Part shown: positions 33,835 to 46,959 of the stretch, in pieces | How the letters are laid out: each line of letters starts with the position of its first letter | Numbering within the stretch: position 1 is the stretch's first letter | Assembly: GCA_020284085.1 (NCBI GenBank) | Contig: JACEVL010000773.1 | Coordinates: 51,001-115,000, forward strand | From: Aporrectodea caliginosa | Taxonomy: Eukaryota > Annelida > Clitellata > Crassiclitellata > Lumbricidae | Length of the DNA: 64,000 bases | Direction: 5' to 3' | Notes under the pieces: generated by a model | Database searches by the model: none | What the model saw: the letters and a program-made list of their open reading frames with translations, nothing else | Told to the model about the DNA's origin: nothing | Made by a program: the position numbers and the translations under genes

Positions 33835-35879
33835 CACCTTGTCACCTTGTGCCGTCGATTCGCTGAATCCTAGCGACCGTCATAGTCAGCCTTCTCCATG
33901 TGTTCCGATCTCTCGTAGCCTCTCTCAGCTCCGGAATGTTCATCATCATCGTCTCGTGTATCTCCTCCATCCATCTCTTTCTTGGTCGTCCTCTTCCTCG
34001 TCTTCCCTCCCCACACGCCAGCATCATCTCCTTTTCCATGCCGTCCGCCCGCATCACATGGCCAAAATACATCACTTTTTGTCTCGCCGCTCTTTGTCTC
34101 AATGTCATCTCTCCTCTTAAGTGTCCTATCTCTTCCAGTATATATTCATTTGTTTTCTTCTCAGTCCAGGGGACCCTCAGCATTTTCCTCCAAATCCACA
34201 TTTCGCATGCTTCGATTTTCTTCTCTAGTGCTTTGGTTTTTGTCCATGCCTCGCACCCGTACAGCACCACTGGTATTATCATTGCTTTAACAATTCTTGT
34301 TTTCGTTTCCAGGCTCACCGCTTTATCCTTCCATATCTTTTCCAATCCCTGCATTGCTCCTTTTCCCAGAGTAATTCTTCGGCGTATATCTCTCTCTCGC
34401 ATCCCCCTCCCTATCTATTGTAGCTCCCAGGAAACAGAAGCTCGATACCACCTCAATCTCTTCTCCATCTACTTCGAAGCTTCTCCAGCTCTCTGTGGTC
34501 ATAATTTTAGTCTTTTTTATGTTGAAGTACAATCCTGCTTTCTCACTTTCAAGCCTTAGTTTCCTGATGTTGTTTTTCAGTACTTCCTTTTTCCCCGCCA
34601 ACAGTGTTGTGTCATCCGCATACCTTAAGTTGTTGACAACCTTTCCAGCTATCCTCACTCCTTCCGCCTCATCATCAAATCCTGCCTCTCTCATGATCCT
34701 TTCTGCGTATAGAATGAACAGGTACGGTGATAGTATACATCCCTGTCTTACTCCCTTCTTTATTTGGAAACTTGCTGTTTCTCCGTGTTCCGTCCTCACC
34801 ACTGCTATCTGGTTGGAATATAAGTTCCTGAGGAGAGTTATCAGGTGCACAGGTATTCCCATTTCTCTCAAAGTCTTCCACATGAGATCGTGGTTTACAC
34901 AATCAAATGCCTTGCTGTAGTCTATAAAACATAGGTGGACCTCTTGTCCAAATTCCCTCTGTCTTTCCCTTATCCATCTCAGGTTTGCAATATGATCTCT
35001 TGTGCCTCTCCCTTTCCTGAAGCCAGCTTGGGTTTTCGGCAGTTCTCGCTCTATCCTGCTCTCCATTCTTTTGTGTATGATCTTAAGGAGTATCTTGCTT
35101 GTATGTGATATCAGCGCTATAGTTCTGTAGTTCTCGCAGTCTCTCGCGTCTCCTTTTTTGAAGATGGGTATGAATATCGATTTACCCCAGTCTTTCGGCC
35201 ATTCTTCTGTTTCCCATATTAAGTTGCACAAAGTTGTTATCTCCTTTGTTATTCCATCACCAGCCGCTTTAATCAATTCAATAGGGATTTCGTCTGCGCC
35301 TGGTGTCTTGTTATCACTTATTTGCGTGATTGCCCATTCTACCTCCGCCTCCATAATCCCCGGTTCTTTTTCGTAGTCCTCTGTGGTCGTATTTTCTCCT
35401 CTGATCTCCTCATCGTCTGTGTTATAGAGAGCTTCCGTATATTCTCTCCATCTGTTCTTTATCTCCTCCCCGTCACCTATTATTCCTCCGTTTCCATTTT
35501 TTAGTGAGCCATTTCGTGGTGTAAACTTGCCAGTTATTTTCCTCATCATCGCGAACATCTCTCTGGTTCTTCCCTTTTTTCCCTCTATTTCCATTTCCTT
35601 GCATCGGTCATTTAGGTATTTGTCCTTGTCTTTCCTTGCCTGTTTCTGGAATTTACCATTCAACACCCTCACCTGATTTCTGTTCCCCGCTGCTCTCGCC
35701 CCTCTCCTTTCTTCCGCTATTTTGATTGCCTCCACAGTTAGCCATGGTGATATATTCTTTCTCTCCCTCCTGGGGATGTGAGTGATTGCCTCCTCGTGCA
35801 CCACCTTCTTCATCTCTTCCCACATGTCGTCAGCATTTATCGCTTCATCCAGATGTAATGCCTCAAATCTCTGTTTGAG
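33835..35879 (-). mobile_element. RTE-like LINE, 5'-truncated, long RT ORF
   Basis: It is flanked by a 10-bp TSD, GCAGAGTGGT (33825-33834, 35880-35889), absent as a duplication in copy 1 of the host element. The minus-strand frame from 35879 to 34323 is open. It shows GADEIPIELIKAAGDGITKE, FIPIFKKGDARDCENYRTIA, FIDYSKAFDCVNHDLMW (motif A), GVRQGCILSPYLFILYAERI (motif B) and LRYADDTTLLAG (motif C, YADD intact). A frameshift near 34400 leads into the C-terminal GCEAWTKTKALEKKIEACEM and YFGHVMRADGME part. It ends near 33848 with a two-unit ACAAGGTG tail. The endonuclease is lost by 5' truncation. It is among the youngest insertions here. Confidence 0.85.
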
Positions 35880-36536
35880 GCAGAGTGGTAGGCATGTGTC
35901 TTCAGGATTTCTTGTAGCCAAAAATCTTACAGTTGACACCAAGATCACCTTTCTAAGACTTGTGGGTGGCTATGGATATATGAGGTCACTGGGAACGTCA
36001 CGGTGAGTGAGGTCGCGTGGTCTGTGAAATATACATATTATTATCAAATTCCTTGTAGTCGAAAACCCTAGTCTGCAGACATCGAGATCTCCTTTCCAAG
36101 ACTTCTGGCTTTGGAGATAGGAGCGGTTACTTCAAAAGTTGAGTGACGTTAGGTCACATGTTCTGGAAGCAGAAACTGCTAAGGGGTTGCAAGAATATTT
36201 TATGCAAATCCTTCTTTCCCAAAACCATAACTTGATACCTAAAAATAAACCTTTTAAGAACAACACGTTAAGAGGAACCATTGATCCAACGCAATGTCAA
36301 CTGTGACCTAAAAGTTTGACGTCATGTCACATGGTGTCATGCAAGAGTAACCTTATGAGACTAAACCTATGTTGTGAGCAAACACTTCCAGGAAACCTCA
36401 CCATAGGAATTTTGAATATCTCTTCCCGTTTGAAAGTTATGCATTGAAAACCGATATGTTGGTAAAATTTCCACACAGGGTATTTCATGGGGGCGGGGGG
36501 GTATACGAAATTTGAAAAGGCTTTGAGCCACGTCTA

Positions 36537-37579
36537 TGTAGCGAATAAATCTTATCAAATGCCATGTCTAACTAATTAATTGATATAATTATTAGAATAA
36601 GCTAGTCAATTACAGTGGCGATATATAAAATGTAGTGGCGATATATGAATATAATATTAGATTAAGAAAGAGGCTTTTAAAACGTAAATTTGAGTATCAC
36701 GTGATGTGCTATGTTGCTAAGCGACCAGAGACGCTCGGCGAATAGGAAAACACATGGACGGTTGAAACCAGTAATGACAGTTGGGACGTTGGAGGTGAAG
36801 GAGAGGATTAAAATGGTGAATTGCCGAGAATGAAAAGTTGGCAGCGTCGTTTGAGTTGCAAGGGATGTTTGTAGATCGATTTAGTTAGAAGCGATCGAAG
36901 TGAGGTAAAAGTTTAAAGCGCTTCGATCGAAGTGAGGATCAAACGGAATCTTAAATCTGCGGATGTTGGTGGAAGATAAGTGAAGCCACAGCATCGTTTA
37001 ACGGAGTAAGACAGTGTGATTTCGAAGTCATTCGTTCCTGCGAAAGCTAGGAAGGACTATCATTTCTACTGGGATTACTGTCGTGAGATTGGTTGGAACG
37101 ATCATCATTCGAATCCAACTTAGAATTAATTGGACTGCGGATTACGAGGAACTAAAATTGTGAGACGATCTTCATGCGTGTGGATAAGGTTATTCCGACA
37201 CTTCATTAACTTTCGAGGATGACGAAGAATAAGATGAATTCGATGCAAGCGATTGAACTACGAGAATCGTCGACTACGGAAGATAAATCTGTGAAGACTT
37301 CTACGATGGATTCAGCCATGGAATCGACGTGCATGCACAAATAGAAATCAGATAAACCTCATAAAATCTATTTAAAGTAGATTAAGACGCCACTCTAGGT
37401 ATTTAGGATTGATTGAATTTGTTGTACAGAATTGATTCATATTTTCAATATAATTTTAATCTATTTACTACCATGTGTCCAGTGTCAATATTTTCAACAA
37501 CACTTATAGTACGTAGGGCCTTCTCAGCCAACTTCGACTAAGCTAAAAGACTATATTAATTTTTTAATATTAGGCTACA
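36537..37579. mobile_element. Solo LTR
   Basis: The 1043-bp insert begins TGTAGC and ends GCTACA. It is flanked by a 5-bp TSD, GTCTA (36532-36536, 37580-37584). The uninterrupted site is seen in copy 1 as CCACGTCTAAATGATC (near 7988). TG...CA ends, a 5-bp TSD and the absence of any gag/pol coding identify a solo LTR, most likely of a Gypsy-type LTR retrotransposon. ATATATAAAA near 36622 could be its TATA region. Confidence 0.8.
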
Positions 37580-37697
37580 GTCTAAATGATCTTGCTGTAA
37601 CTTTGCATTTTTATCAGAATAGCCAAGAGAAACATTTTAGAGGTTGGCCATTGATATTTGAGAACTTTGTTTTTTGGGGGGACACCCTACCTCGTAT

Positions 37698-38410
37698 GGA
37701 TTCGGAGTTCCAACCTCAAAGAGGAGACTGTCGGTTTCGGTGTATAGAAGTTGGACTTTGTCGTTGTATCTAGCTTTGACTTCGTTGTACCAGATGTCGT
37801 GCATAATATGCTTGCTGAGATCGAGGACCGCTTGGCCGACATAGACCGGTCTATTCAACATTAGTTTGGTTTATATGCTATGAACTGCGGAAAGACCTAC
37901 ATTGAAGATGTGGTGCGATAGATTATCTGGATCGTCGCTCAATTTATGAAGCTCGTCCTTTTGTGTTCTCGCCACTAGATCTACCCGAATTCTCTTGCGG
38001 AGATTCTCCATTGACTTCCCGAAAACTGCATTGTTCATCAGTTTGAAGAAGTCCTTTTTGAAGTCCGATGTGGCCTTGGCTTTTGACTGTGTATTCATTT
38101 CGATGTATGGAGCCATCCATGCTTCCTGTCGAAATTTAACGGCACGATGGATTTTACTGACTCGCGTGCCCATCGAATGATAGAGTTTCAGATTTCTGTA
38201 ATCTACTACATATCGTTGCTTCTTTCTTACGCTGGGTAGTGGGTACCAACTTAATAATAATAATAACTTTGCGCATTTTGTGAACTTGCCTCCCAACTGG
38301 TTCACGAGCACGCGCTGGTATGGGCTAAGCCTATCCTCTTGGATTGATAGGGTTTCTTGAGCCAATGTATAGCCGTTGTGTAGGCTAACTGCCAAATGAA
38401 TACTATTCAT
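37698..38410 (-). pseudogene. DNA polymerase B relic (protein-primed type), palm part
   Basis: Minus-strand reading gives RYVVDYRNLKLYHSMGTRVS and KIHRAVKFRQEAWMAPYIEM, then KKDFFKLMNNAVFGKSMEN and LRKRIRVDLV. After a stop it gives NRPVYVGQAVLDLSKHIMHD and LLYTETDSLLFEV. FFKLMNN--FGK--EN and Y-DTDS are palm motifs of family B polymerases of Polinton, adintovirus or other linear virus-like elements. The catalytic motif reads YTETDS, with Glu in place of the expected first Asp. The coding is cut at 37697 by the hAT-like element. It is an old, broken virus-like insertion. Confidence 0.7.
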
Positions 38411-38420
38411 TTGGCAGTTA
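38386..38420. repeat. 35-bp perfect palindrome
   Basis: Seventeen-base arms (TAACTGCCAAATGAATA and its complement) surround a single C. It overlaps the upstream edge of the polymerase relic. Confidence 0.95.
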
Positions 38421-38745
38421 CTTGTAGTAACCTAAACTTGAGAATTACCGACATTTTCCGAGTGTATTGTCGTTTTCTGTTCTTTGAACTTTATTCTACC
38501 GGCAAGCATGTGGTGGGGTACCAATAATCCACATTTTAGCTTCTTCATGCAGCACTTCCATCATGATGACATCGCATTGTTGGGCACGTGTAAAATCTCC
38601 ATTGCGCGCGAGGATCTAATGGTAGTTGCGGATATTAATTTGTTCTTAATCTAGTTGGATCATCTCTAAGTCTATAAAACTATCTAGAGAAAGTTATACA
38701 CCTCGACTGAACAGCATTTAATGATTCCTCTTTTGTTGTAGACCA
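38421..38745. other. Interval between polymerase relic and GT61 gene
   Basis: No supported coding. It may contain decayed upstream polymerase sequence and the 5' flank of the glycosyltransferase gene. No promoter element was identified. Confidence 0.4.
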
Positions 38746-40420
38746 GTGATGGCGCTAAATAAATTGAGTGAACGCTGGGAGAAATTTGCGTTGCAAATAT
38801 CAACAGAGATTATCTCAAAACGACTGCAATTTAGGTTGAAGTTAATTTTGGTAGTTTCTTTAATCTGTCTTCTTTTGTTGTTTTTTAATATGCATAATAT
38901 TGTTGGAGTTTTTAAAGCAATGATGGCATTAAAACTTATTGCAATAAAAGTTGAGAAATGCGACTTCGGTGAAGGAGTTATACGTCAAGTTGAATATCCC
39001 GTCAACGGGATAGCTGTTGAAATCTCTTGCCCATTTCTTGACCGCGTGCGTGTTTTTAATGTAGCATTAGATCATCTTCGGTTAGCTCATTTGAGAAGGA
39101 GACATTCAAAAGAATGGAAAAAATATCTCAACTACGGAAAACATAAAGTTAATAGGTGAAGCAGATGACAATTTTCTTCAACAATTAGAAAATTTTTCCC
39201 AAATTGAAACAGTGTTTTTGCCATGGGCACATAACAAAGCAAGGATCTGGACTTCGTTGGAAGATACTTCAAATATTTTAGTAAACAGATACTTTGAATG
39301 GACAGCCGATAAGGAATTATGCCAATGGATAAACAATTCAGGTGTAAGCCGATATACGCATTATACAACTCACAATCGAACGTGTGTCGCTGATATCAAG
39401 GAGACGGAGAAACCGCAGTCTTTACGACTCCTTGCATTAAATTCTAAACCATTATGGCAAGCATTTTATTGGCCGAACAACGGAACAAGTTACCCTCCAT
39501 ATTTCTATCATGAACCGCCGGCGTTTGCCTTTTATCTGCATATAATTTCAGACTGCATTGTGACTCCTAACAGCGAAGTATGGAGTGGAAATATGTATCT
39601 GGTGCAACACACTTGTAGCTACAACAAGAACAAAAGACCTCCACAAAATATAGACAAAATACCAGTGTACGATGAAGTAATAGCTGTGTCTCAGTTCTGG
39701 GGGAAAGTAATATTTCACAGAATGATTGAAGTAATTCCAAGGCTTTCGCTTTATATTGACTTTCTCAAGCGCAATCCGCAAATCAAAATACTTGCAACTG
39801 AAAAGGAGGGCCGAACGGCAGAGCTGTTAGCGATATTGGGTCTCAGCAAGAATAGAATTATCACTGGGATCTGCAGAGCAAAGCTGCTTTATCTACCAAG
39901 ACCGACGATGTGTATTCACGCCAATATTCAGGAGATTCAAGTTCTTTCACTACTTTATAGAAAATATATAAAAGAGACGTTGAAAACTGAGCCACGCGAT
40001 AAAATCATTTTAATACGTAGATCAGGAAATAGGAAATTTACAGAACACCAATCCATTGAACGTATGTTAAAGGAAACGGCAGCAACGCACAACTTGAGCT
40101 TTGCATTGTTTCCAGATAATCCAGTTCCTTCTCTTAATAAAACTATGATTATGTTTCACTCTGCATTGATGGTAATTGCGCCACACGGAGCTGGGCTTTC
40201 AAATGTTGTTTTCTCGCAGCCAGGAACGTACGTTGTTGAAGGAGTTTGCAATCCGCCGTATGTCAACTTGTGCTTCCAACGTTTATCTAGTATCCTTGGC
40301 CATCACTGGCATGGTATTCATTCGCTAAGTGGATGTATGACTGTCGTAAATGTGACCGTACGTTCAATGAAGGCTGCTGTTGAGAAACATCTGAACAATT
40401 TCAAGGCGGTTGTTGATTAA
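38746..40420 (+). CDS. GT61-family glycosyltransferase (EOGT/DUF563-like), one frameshift
   Basis: This is a single-exon gene of about 558 codons. The N-terminus has a short cytosolic stretch, then a hydrophobic anchor at residues about 27-46 (LKLILVVSLICLLLLFF). This fits a type II Golgi or ER membrane enzyme. The C-terminal half shows VSQFWGKVIFHRMIEVIPRL, IILIRRSGNRKF, then APHGAGLSNVVFSQPG and VVEGVCNPPYVNLCFQ. H-GAGL-N--F is the conserved signature of GT61 enzymes, which transfer sugars such as xylose or GlcNAc to glycans or proteins; the substrate here is unknown. A +1 frame change is needed near 39115-39122, in a run of A. The first frame stops at 39159, while the second is open upstream (about NIKLIGEADDNF) into the conserved part from 39212. 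A sequencing error or a recent single-base loss is likely. NNGT and NRT-type N-glycosylation sites are present. Confidence 0.8.
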
Positions 40421-40428
40421 AGTCGAAT

Positions 40429-41166
40429 CTAGACGAATAGATGGTTGTTTGCTTTAATGCGCTAGATGACAGCGCGGAGCACGCAATGACATGGGTTCGA
40501 TCAACTGTAACTGAAACTGGATGACCTGGACTAAAGCGTAGCGAAGATCCGTTTGTGTGCGTGCTCGTCACTAGTATGACAGCAATATAAAAATTATATG
40601 CAAAGTTTCTGGATAAAACTGCTGCCAAAAGACAGTAAAAGGCAAAAATAAATACCCATTAACCTTCGTTTTAACCTAATGTAATGTATGGATGCAGTGT
40701 TATTTAACACGATATGTGCTATAGCGCCTCTGCAGCACCTGGCAAAAAGGCTACTGCGCTATTCGATGTGATGCTATTTGTAATTAAGAATAGATATTTC
40801 GTTCATAAACAAAGCATTGCACAACAAACTAGAAGAGTAACAAATGACGCATCCTCTAGCACCTGTGGATTAAATGGATCCAATTAAATGGATTCCCTTA
40901 CACACATTTTATGGCATCATGTTCAGATTCTCTTAGCCAAGTTTCGTCGTTTGAATGAAGCGACGATGGGCGACAGCGTTTGCAGCGCACGTTACACCTC
41001 CGTTAAGAAATTGCTGCTAGTCAGTCGGTAGATCGAAGTGCCACCAGTGACTAATAGTCGAGGCCACTCCTAAGACACGTATAAGGAGCATTCGCTGCTA
41101 GTTATTCAGTAGATCGCATTGCTATTTACGCGAACTCTGCTGTCCCATTTTAGGGTACCGGTACAT
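40429..41166. other. Non-coding interval downstream of GT61
   Basis: Near 40675-40760 AATGTAATGTATGG...TGTGCTATAGCGCC looks like a short LINE 3' end on the minus strand. The rest is unrecognised. Confidence 0.4.
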
Positions 41167-41260
41167 GACTTTTGGCGCCGCCTTTTGTGCGCAGAGACAC
41201 TTAGACGCCCAACTGTCTGGCGCCGGTGTCTGTGCGCCCAAACGACGGCGCCCAAAAGTC
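41167..41260. mobile_element. Fold-back miniature element
   Basis: GACTTTTGGCGCCGCC...GTGCGCAGAGACAC pairs with GTGTCTGTGCGCCC...GGCGCCCAAAAGTC over about 37 bp per arm. The central loop is short. No TSD is evident. It is GC-rich compared with its surroundings. Confidence 0.65.
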
Positions 41261-41344
41261 CTGCTTCGCTAAGTTTTCCTTGAAAGTGGTACCTGTTAAC
41301 AGCGGTCATTGACGTGGTTGATTATTATTGTTTCCAATTTACAG

Positions 41345-42720
<1,376 letters not shown>

Positions 42721-42959
42721 CGTGTTACATATAGCTAACGTAAGAGCATTAGGCCTTAAAACATAGAGCATGACTAGATACATAGCCATACATATAGCTT
42801 CAACTATCGTAAGAGTCTAACAGAAGAGCATGACTGGAAACATAGCCATATACATATAGTTTGTTACTACAGTAGCAATCTTTGCTACAAGACACAATAC
42901 CACCGGCAACACGCCTAAACGAAAACTGCCAATCTTCCCGACGAACCTTTAACATGGGT

Positions 42960-43140
42960 TTATATTATGGGTCTGCGGGTATACCCGTACCCGCGGGTTT
43001 AGCCCGTACCCGACCCGTACCCGCGGGTCGGGTACGGGTCAGCAAGTACGCATTTCACGGGTCGGGTCGGGTACGGGTAGGGGTCATCACGGGTACGGGT
43101 ATACCCGGCTTTACCCGTACAGACGTGAAGTTAATAGGTT
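42960..43140. mobile_element. One end of a second GGGTACGGGT hAT element
   Basis: GGGTCTGCGGGTATACCCGT, the ACCCGTACCCG-rich array and the junction TACCCG--TTTACCCGT-C-GACGTGAAGTT repeat 26945-27110 closely. No opposite end with complementary array follows in the next kilobase, so the copy is truncated. Confidence 0.7.
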
Positions 43141-43229
43141 ACAATGCCGCCTTGCATATAATAGTGAATCTTGCACCGGCAAAGACTTACTTACATGCAG
43201 TCTAAATGGCACATCCTAAAGCTAAGTAC

Positions 43230-43375
43230 CATATGCCTGCACATATATACATATACATATATAGTTATATACCTTTACACATAATATAGACATATACATA
43301 AATATACAAAAATACGCATACACATATATGCATTTGCACATATATACATATTATACACACATATACAGGGTGGCC
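43230..43375. repeat. ACATATA-rich microsatellite, left part
   Basis: Repeats of ACATATA and ACATATAC continue on the far side of the mariner element at 44725-44830, so the mariner inserted into this array. Confidence 0.85.
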
Positions 43376-44724
43376 CAATAAAACTTTCCCACCAGATAAA
43401 ATGCAATTTCTCCGCAACCAATTTAGATTTTTCTACAAACTTTCAGGATTTATAGGGGAAAGATATTTTAAGGATTCCTGAAACTTTCACTGAAAAGTTT
43501 TATTGCTTCAAAAATTACAGCTGTTTAAATATTCAATTCCGTATTTTCAAATTTACAAAGAAAAATTAACAGTCACTTGTCATTTTCAATGTCAAATAAC
43601 ATCACCTTCCATTACGAATTCAGAAACCTGTTAGACAGTTTATCTCAAAGCATGTTCGACGTGTAAACCACCAGCTTTCACACAATCTCAAAGTCTTTTT
43701 GTGAAGCTCAGTATGGTCTTTGTAATTGAGTCCTGTGGCAGCTGATCCCATAATATTAACTGCAAGACTTTCTTCAGCTCGTCAGTGTTCTTCAGCTTGG
43801 GATGAAATGTCTGGTAGCATTCAAGCATAGCTCCCTAGACGTGGTAACCAAGATGGTTAAGGTCTGGCGACTTTGTTGGCCATTCGTCTTTGCCAATTAA
43901 TTAACTGCAGTTGATGGCAATAGTCTTGAGCTATACTTTGCCGTTTGAGCAGGCGTAACATCCTGCTGGAAAATGTAACCAGGCGGTAGAACAGACTTGC
44001 AGGACTTCGTCAATCAGTCTGGGTAACAGAGTTTCAACGTAAAGTTTAATGTCTACTTTAGCCTTGTCTGGAATGAAGACAGCACACCTTCCTTACTGCC
44101 GTAACAAACGCCAGCAGAAACCATGAAGTGCTTCGAAAACTTGGCTCTCTCAACCACCAGGCGACTTTCGCGAACGTCGCGCCTCTTGCCGGCAGACCAA
44201 ACGCAGTCGTTCTGAGGGTTAACCGCCGGGTTCAGGTAACAGTTTTCGACAGATTCTGAGATGATCCGAGCTGGAATAGGACAAAATGCAGAGAGATGAA
44301 GATCACGTTTCACAATTCGTTGAACAGACGATCGACAAGTGTTCAGTTCTTCAGTGACTCAATCAACGAGGCCATGCTGAGCTTCACAAAAGACTTTGAG
44401 CTTGTGCGAAAGCTGGGGCGTGCACTTTGAACATGCTTTGAGATAAACTGTCTAACAGATTTTTGAATTCTTAATGAAAGGTGATGTTATTTGACATTGA
44501 AAATCACAAAGCGACTGTTCAAATTTTATTTGTAAATTTGAAAATACGGAATTGAATATTTAAACAGCTGTAATTTTAGAAGAAATGAAACATTTTCAGT
44601 GAAATTTTCAGAATTGTTAAATAATCTTTCCCCTGTAAATCCTGAAAATATGGTAGAAAGATCTCAATTGATTGCGGAGAAATTGCATTTTATCCGGTGG
44701 GACATTTTTTATTGGGCCACCCTG
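43376..44724 (-). mobile_element. Mariner transposon with dead transposase
   Basis: The termini CAGGGTGGCCCAATAAAA (43376) and the complementary TTTTATTGGGCCACCCTG (to 44724) have TA on both sides (TA target). TIR similarity continues through ATAAAATGCAATTTCTCCGC. Length is 1349 bp, typical of full-length mariners. The minus strand encodes NPQNDCVWSAGKRRDV, VVERAKFSKHFMVSAGVCYG (44250-44095), then IFQQDVTPAQTA (43965) with the second catalytic Asp. In another frame DEWPTKSPDLNHLG (about 43880) holds the third. Frameshifts and stops separate these, so it is inactive. Confidence 0.9.
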
Positions 44725-45007
44725 TACATACACACATACATAATACACTTTTACACACATATATACATATATACATGCATACATACATATACATAATTTA
44801 TATACATACATATACAGAAATGCTTGCCAGTAAATACGGTTGTTTTCTAAGAGTTCTACTGATACGTCAACAATTTTTCCTTTCGCACATCTAACAGTAT
44901 TGAAGGCCGTCGTAATGTTTTAAATTGGACGATATTATTAGTAACTCTGAGTTTTCTCACATCAAGCTGCGAGTGACAGCTGGTTCCTATCAGCACTCAG
45001 ATTATAG

Positions 45008-46911
45008 AGATAGCTTAAAATGCTACCTTTACAGTGTAGGAAATTCTACAAAAATTTAGATGGGGAGGGGCACAATCCCTCCAGACCAGACCCTCCTCGG
45101 CGCTGTGTGTGCTCGCCGACTGTCCTTCGGCTGCCTCCACCGGTCCCCCCAAACTCAAGACCAAGTCTCCGCCTATGAGGGGTACAAAGAAACTATGGTC
45201 TGAGGTTAACCGCCTAAGAAATGGGCGTGAATCTAACAATGATTCCACTTCTAGTCATATTAACTCAGAAACTCTTAACCAACATTATCGAGATATCTCG
45301 ACTGATGTCCAATACCTTCAACCAACTATGCGGAGCTCGATTGCGGGGTCCGATTCCTGCCCGCCAAAATTTGGGGTTCTTGGCACTTACACTGTCCCAT
45401 CCTCCATTCGTGGTTGCTCCACTGGTCCCGACTTGATCCCTCTCTGGCTCCTTTCTAACATGGCCCATCTTTTGGCTGAACCAATTACATATTTATTCAA
45501 CCTCTCGTTGCAAAACTCCTCTGTCCCTGACCAATGGAGGTCTAGTTGCATTACTCCTATCCCTAAGATCCCTTGCCCTGCCACTGAGGCTGATTACCGA
45601 CCCATTTCCATCACGCCGGTATTATGCAGATTGTTAGAAAAACTTGTAGTGCGCTTATATATCTATCCCATCCTCACTAATCACGAACTGAACCGTCCAT
45701 TTGCTGACCAATTCGCCTTCAGGCCATCTGGTTCTACCTCTGCCGCTCTTATAGCCATTTCTGACTTCATTCTCAGCTCACTTAATTCTGAACCATATGT
45801 CCGTGTTATTTCTCTAGATTTCTCTAAGGCCTTTGATACGATCAGACACTCATACTTGGCTGAACAATTGACCTCTCTGCCTATCCCAACTAATATATTC
45901 AACTGGATTATCTCCCTCCTGAGCAATCGTAGTCATTGCACCAAGTTCCGTGGACTTTTTATCTGCCTTGGCTGAAATCAATGCCAGCATAATTCAGGGT
46001 TCTGGCATGGGTCCCGCAAACTTCCTGGTGGCCATATCCCGGTCTAAAACCCCTATATAGCTTTTAATCGTATTTTCAAGTATGCTGATGACTGCATTCT
46101 TGTGATCTTGGCTTCTAACATCTCCACTACAGATGCAGAATTAGATCATATTAGTACCTGGGCCTGTAAATGTAATCTCCACCTGAACCACTCAAAATCC
46201 TGTGAGATTGTATTTACCAAACCAAAAGTGAATCTTATACAGGCCCCTCCAGTCCAAGTCTTGGCATTAGTGTTAGGTAGTGTCATTGAATATACTGGGC
46301 ATTGAGATTACCGAAAAGTTCGGTTTTTCCCCGTATGTTCAAAGACTTGCATAAAGGAGCCAAGCAATCTCTTTATGCCCATCGTATTTTGATCTCATGA
46401 GCTTTTAACGGGGTGGGCTTCATGATGTGGTCAGGGCTACCACTATCAACTGCATGCTATACTGTTCCAGAAGTATGGTGGGGCTTCGCCAGTAAGCAGG
46501 AACTTGACTCTCTGAGAGCGCTGGTCCGCAAGTTGGTACGCCTTGCTTCCTACCTAAATCTTTTCCCACCTTTGAGGGGAGCTTTGCAAAAGCTGATATA
46601 GACCTCTTTAGAAACATCTTAACAAATACTAGCCACATCCTCCACGACCTTCTCCCCCTCTGTCAATTGTACTGGTCATGACCTGCGCCCACTCTCACAT
46701 AACCGTGTTCTCCCTTAGGATTTCGATTCCTTTACCAGGCGCGGCTTCTTAGCTGTGATGTTGTAACAGTAGACATATGTTTTGTAGTTGACTTAATTTT
46801 CCTCTAATTATTATCGTTTTCTGTGTACATAAATTATTTCGACTTTGTATGTAAAGCGCTGAGCGTTTGCTTGCGTTTAATAAAGAACATTCTTGCTTAC
46901 TTACTTACTTA
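45008..46911 (+). pseudogene. CR1-like LINE, 5'-truncated
   Basis: The plus frame 45109-45975 reads FGVLGTYTVPSSIRGCSTGP, VPDQWRSSCITPIPKI, DYRPISITPVLCRLLEKLVV, FAFRPSGSTSAALIAI and VISLDFSKAFDTIRHSYL (motif A). The motif B region near 46000 is SGMGPANFLVA. After a frameshift FKYADDCILV (motif C, about 46080) and STWACKCNLHLNHSKSCEIV follow. C-terminal pieces are scattered to about 46660. The 3' end reads GTAAAGCGCTGAGCGTTTGC and a (CTTA)n tail at 46893-46911. It is inactive. Confidence 0.8.
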
Positions 46912-46959
46912 TTCGGATCGGAATCGGCGAAAATAGCAGGCCAACTATCCGGAATCGGA

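Larger units (their letters stand above)
32470..37689. mobile_element. Non-autonomous hAT-like element, copy 2, with two nested insertions
   Basis: The ends are TAGGGTGTCCC (32470) and GGGACACCCTA (to 37689), with 8-bp TSD CCTCGTAT (32462-32469, 37690-37697). It matches copy 1 (6024-8102) through most of its length. It carries an RTE-like LINE (33835-35879) and a solo LTR (36537-37579). Without these it is about 2.1 kb, close to copy 1. It interrupts the polymerase relic. Positions 33240-33560 hold the same captured LINE tail as copy 1. Confidence 0.85.

Noticed and set aside
33900..34559. 219-codon plus-strand ORF
   Set aside because: Antisense shadow of the RTE-like LINE; Ser/Phe/Leu-rich with no family signature. 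The same holds for 31382-31984 (+) and 50525-51033 (+).
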